Positions 6,074-7,684 of a stretch of 7,684 nt of DNA are shown here, in pieces (positions within the stretch are counted from its first letter, which is position 1; the number at the start of each line of letters is the position of its first letter). Origin of the DNA: an uncultured Oscillospiraceae bacterium. GTDB taxonomy: Bacteria > Bacillota > Clostridia > Oscillospirales > Oscillospiraceae. The notes beneath the pieces were generated by a model. The model saw only the letters and a program-made list of their open reading frames with translations. It was not told the origin of the DNA and searched no databases. The stretch spans positions 1 to 7,684 of the forward strand of contig CAJUEG010000104.1 of NCBI GenBank assembly GCA_910584835.1. Direction: 5' to 3'. The translations under genes were made by a program, and so were the position numbers.

Positions 6074-6105
6074 GCCTGCTTTCTCTTGCGAGAGAGAAGG
6101 CAGGC
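6074..6105 (+). other. 14-bp hairpin with GCGA (GNRA) tetraloop upstream of nrdG
   Basis: Bases 6074-6087 pair with 6092-6105 over 14 positions (twelve Watson-Crick, two G-T on this strand) around the loop GCGA, a stable GNRA tetraloop. The two wobble pairs would be stable only in plus-strand RNA, which suggests a leader RNA structure. It ends 32 nt before the nrdG start. Confidence 0.7.
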
Positions 6106-6108
6106 CCC

Positions 6109-6132
6109 GGAGGGCACTCCCTCCAAAGGAGG
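6109..6132 (+). promoter_or_regulatory. Competing hairpins at the nrdG ribosome binding site
   Basis: GGAGGG (6109-6114) can pair perfectly with CCCTCC (6119-6124) around a CACT loop. The same CCTCC (6120-6124) can instead pair with GGAGG of the Shine-Dalgarno (6128-6132) around AAA. The two are mutually exclusive: the first leaves the ribosome site AAAGGAGG free and the second hides it. That this forms a real translational switch is inference. Confidence 0.4.
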
Positions 6133-6137
6133 ACTCT

Positions 6138-6686
6138 ATGAATTACGCAACGATTAAGTGGGCCGACGTGGCCAACGGCCCCGGCGTCCGGGTATCCTTG
6201 TTCGTGTCCGGCTGCACCCACCGCTGCCCCGGCTGCTTCAATGAGGAGGCGTGGGATTTCGGCTTTGGACAGCCCTTCACAGGGGCGGAGGAGGACAAAA
6301 TCCTCGCCGCCCTGGCCCCCGGCCACATCAAGGGCCTGTCCCTGCTGGGGGGCGAGCCCTTCGAGCCGGACAACCAGCGGGCGCTGCTCCCGTTTTTGCG
6401 GCGGGTAAAGGAGAAGTACCCCCGGAAGGAAATCTGGTGCTACTCCGGCTACACCCTGGACGGGGAGCTGTGGCGGGACAGCCGGGCCCGGTGCGAGTGC
6501 ACCGACGGGATGCTCCGCCTGATCGACGTGCTGGTGGACGGCCCCTTTGTGGAGTCGAAAAAGGATTTGAACCTGCGCTTCCGGGGGTCGGCCAACCAGC
6601 GGATTTTGAACGTCCCCGCCAGTTTGAAGGCTTATACTCCCGTCCTCTGGGACGGGGATATGACGATCCAGCCCATTACCGTGTAA
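6138..6686 (+). CDS. nrdG: Anaerobic ribonucleotide reductase activating protein (radical SAM)
   Basis: A 182-residue radical-SAM enzyme that cleaves S-adenosylmethionine to install the glycyl radical on G686 of NrdD. The cluster motif is CTHRCPGC (C26, C30, C33), giving CX3CX2C for a 4Fe-4S cluster. LLGGEPFEP (69-77) is the GGE SAM-binding motif. WCYSGYTLD (100-108), DVLVDGPFVE (130-139) and LRFRGSANQRI (146-156) are family signatures. The N-terminus (MNYATIKWADVANGPGVRVSLFVSGC) starts as in other NrdG proteins. The start at 6138 is fixed by AAGGAGG 5 nt upstream; an earlier in-frame ATG at 6072 falls inside the hairpin and has no ribosome site. It is followed by dut after 13 bp and probably cotranscribed with it. 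Confidence 0.97.
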   Translation: MNYATIKWADVANGPGVRVSLFVSGCTHRCPGCFNEEAWDFGFGQPFTGAEEDKILAALAPGHIKGLSLLGGEPFEPDNQRALLPFLRRVKEKYPRKEIWCYSGYTLDGELWRDSRARCECTDGMLRLIDVLVDGPFVESKKDLNLRFRGSANQRILNVPASLKAYTPVLWDGDMTIQPITV

Positions 6687-6699
6687 AGGAGAAACCGAC

Positions 6700-7143
6700 A
6701 TGACCGCACCCGTTTCCGTCCAGCTGCTGGACCCCCGGGCCAAGCTGCCCGCCTGCGGCTCCCCGGACGCCGCCGGGGCCGACCTGTATGTGGTGGCCGA
6801 CGGCCCGGTGACCATCGCCCCCGGGGAGACGGTGATGCTTCATACCGGCCTGGCCTTCGCCATTCCCCAGGGCTTTGTGGGGCTGGTATGCGCCCGGTCC
6901 GGCATGGCCTGCAAGCGGGGGCTCGCCCCCGCCAACAAGGTGGGGGTGGTGGACGCGGACTACCGGGGCGAGGTGCTGGTCTTCCTCCACAACCACGGCG
7001 GCGAGGCGCAGGTGGTGGAGGACGGCGACCGGGTAGCCCAGCTGGTCATCGTGCCCTACCTCACCGCCGAATTCACCCAGGCGGACGAGCTGGATGGTAC
7101 GGAGCGGGGGAGCGGCGGCTTTGGCTCCACGGGCATGAAATAA
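6700..7143 (+). CDS. dut: Deoxyuridine 5'-triphosphate nucleotidohydrolase (dUTPase)
   Basis: A 147-residue trimeric dUTPase, hydrolysing dUTP to dUMP and pyrophosphate. This keeps uracil out of DNA and feeds thymidylate synthesis. All five motifs are present: AAGADLY (24-30), ARSGMA (65-70; Ala replaces the common Pro), VGVVDADYRGEV (81-92, catalytic D85), GDRVAQLVI (109-117) and the flexible C-terminal RGSGGFGSTG (136-145). Length is normal for the family. The ATG at 6700 has AAGGAG at 6686-6691, overlapping the last base of the nrdG stop codon, which suggests coupled translation. Placement next to nrdG joins dNTP synthesis with dNTP pool cleaning. Confidence 0.97.
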   Translation: MTAPVSVQLLDPRAKLPACGSPDAAGADLYVVADGPVTIAPGETVMLHTGLAFAIPQGFVGLVCARSGMACKRGLAPANKVGVVDADYRGEVLVFLHNHGGEAQVVEDGDRVAQLVIVPYLTAEFTQADELDGTERGSGGFGSTGMK

Positions 7144-7144
7144 A

Positions 7145-7174
7145 GAAGGCCCGGCGCATAGCGCCGGGCCCTTC
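7145..7174. terminator. Hairpin terminator after dut
   Basis: A perfect 10-bp stem, GGCCCGGCGC (7148-7157) and GCGCCGGGCC (7161-7170), with a 3-base ATA loop can be extended by GAA/TTC with one bulged C. It begins right after the dut stop. The T run downstream is poor (CCCTT). The foldback element starts 5 bp later, so the original downstream sequence may have been displaced. Confidence 0.7.
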
Positions 7175-7178
7175 CCTT

Positions 7179-7341
7179 AGAACCTGTATTCACAGTCTCA
7201 AACGCCGTATGGACGGATCTTTTCCCGCCATGCTTCGTTGCGATTTCTTGAAATAAACACAATTATTTCTGCGAAATCCCGCCTCGCCTGACGGGAAAAT
7301 CCCTCGCCCATCCGGCGTAATCGACCATGAATACAGGTTCT
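7179..7341. mobile_element. 163-bp foldback element, MITE candidate
   Basis: Terminal inverted repeats of 14 bp are perfect: AGAACCTGTATTCA (7179-7192) and TGAATACAGGTTCT (7328-7341). The arms stay symmetric inward. ACGCCGTATGG (7202-7212) pairs with CCATCCGGCGT (7308-7318) at 10 of 11 positions, TTTTCCCG (7220-7227) with CGGGAAAA (7292-7299), ATTTC (7243-7247) with GAAAT (7273-7277), and GAAATAA (7250-7256) with TTATTTC (7263-7269) around a 6-base centre. If the element is taken as 7180-7340, it is flanked by TTA on both sides, a possible 3-bp target duplication. It carries no transposase and no convincing gene, so any movement would need help from elsewhere. It lies between dut and the convergent cysteine-tailed gene. 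Confidence 0.8.
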
Positions 7342-7352
7342 TACTTGTCCGA

Positions 7353-7684
7353 TTACTCCTGGGGCTTATCCTCGTCCTGGCAGCAGCAGGACGGCTCGTC
7401 CTTGCCCTGGCAGCAGCAGGAATCGTCGCCCTGGGCGTCGCAGCAGGGCGCGTCCTCCCCACAACAGGGGGCCTCGGCCTCCACAGCCTCCACCTCTTCG
7501 TCGCTGATCTGGCCGGTGGCCTTGATGTCGGCGATGCGCTCGTTGTTGTAGGAGATGCGGGCCATGGCGTCGGTGATCCGCTGGCAGATGTCGGCGTAGG
7601 CGGGCTCGGGCGCGGAGGCCCGCTCGGCATAGTACAGCTTGCCCAGCTCGGAGTAGGCCTTGCGGATGGCCTCCTGCTCGGCGG
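7353..7684 (-). CDS. Small protein with cysteine-cluster tail, C-terminal part (start outside window)
   Basis: The frame is open to the window edge, so the start lies beyond; 109 residues are visible, ending at the TAA at 7353-7355. The first 70 or so (EQEAIRKAYSELGKLYYAERASAPEPAYADICQRITDAMARI...) are helical and resemble the N-terminal coiled region of Firmicutes zinc-ribbon proteins, which usually end in CPxCG motifs. Here the end is instead an acidic linker (SDEEVEAVEAEA) and clusters CC, CC, CCC, CCC, with a 10-residue repeat (DDSCCCQGK/DEPSCCCQDE) encoded by a 30-bp repeat (7376-7391 and 7406-7421). An internal ATG at 7565 exists but the upstream frame is clearly coding-like. Metal binding is plausible but not shown. 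The stop is 11 bp from the foldback element. Confidence 0.75.
   Translation of the reverse strand, partial: AEQEAIRKAYSELGKLYYAERASAPEPAYADICQRITDAMARISYNNERIADIKATGQISDEEVEAVEAEAPCCGEDAPCCDAQGDDSCCCQGKDEPSCCCQDEDKPQE
7376..7421 (-). repeat. 30-bp-period repeat encoding CCC units
   Basis: The 16-mer CCTGGCAGCAGCAGGA occurs at 7376-7391 and again at 7406-7421 with a 30-bp period. On the coding strand both copies encode the Ser-Cys-Cys-Cys-Gln core of the cysteine tail. Confidence 0.85.

Larger units (their letters stand above)
5787..6137 (+). other. Long structured spacer between nrdD and nrdG
   Basis: A 351-bp non-coding gap separates two genes that are usually adjacent. In order it holds the nrdD terminator hairpin (5797-5826), about 135 bp with no recognised signal (5827-5960), a GC-rich block with a long inverted repeat (5989-6066), a GNRA-capped hairpin (6074-6105), and a short hairpin next to the nrdG ribosome site (6109-6132). 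I found no convincing sigma-A promoter and no tRNA. How nrdG is expressed, by read-through or from an unrecognised promoter, is open. Confidence 0.7.

Noticed and set aside
7190..7630. 146-codon minus-strand frame running through the foldback element
   Set aside because: It is a frame-shifted shadow of the cysteine-tailed gene with proline/threonine/arginine-rich low complexity and no ribosome site.

Overview
The window looks like chromosomal DNA from a GC-rich, strictly anaerobic Gram-positive bacterium, most likely a gut Clostridia of the Oscillospiraceae type. This is inferred from several signs: strong Shine-Dalgarno sites, sigma-A-like promoters, a B. subtilis-type parS centromere site, and an oxygen-sensitive class III ribonucleotide reductase. 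The genus cannot be fixed from the sequence alone.

Layout: (1) 1-290, the C-terminal winged-helix end of an FtsK/SpoIIIE DNA translocase, convergent with (2) a Y-family DNA polymerase (DinB/Pol IV-like) on the minus strand, 341-1579; the two share a hairpin terminator. (3) 1580-1741 is a compact divergent control region. It holds back-to-back TTGACA/TATACT-type promoters, both with 17-bp spacers, flanking a near-perfect parS site. (4) 1742-2176 encodes a small unrecognised membrane protein with a polyglutamate tail. (5) 2310-3323 on the minus strand encodes an unrecognised 337-residue protein with about 37 cysteines and a His-Asp-Cys-Cys tandem repeat. (6) 3660-7143 is a dNTP-supply block: nrdD (anaerobic ribonucleotide reductase), nrdG (its radical-SAM activase) and dut (dUTPase). 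A promoter with two NrdR-box-like sites exactly 31 bp apart lies in front of nrdD. (7) 7179-7341 is a 163-bp foldback element with 14-bp terminal inverted repeats, a MITE candidate. (8) From 7353 to the window edge, on the minus strand, is the C-terminal part of a second small protein with a Cys-Cys-Cys-rich tail.

How the genes work together: NrdG installs the glycyl radical on NrdD, which makes deoxyribonucleotides without oxygen. Dut removes dUTP and supplies dUMP for dTTP synthesis. NrdR, encoded elsewhere, probably represses the block when dATP is plentiful. DinB and FtsK belong to DNA damage tolerance and chromosome segregation, and the parS site adds a further segregation signal.

The most notable non-coding features are the parS site between divergent promoters, the paired NrdR boxes, the foldback element after dut, and a 351-bp structured spacer between nrdD and nrdG. 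That spacer carries a long inverted repeat, a GNRA-capped hairpin and competing pairings around the nrdG ribosome binding site. I found no CRISPR array, tRNA, rRNA, transposase gene or clear defence system.
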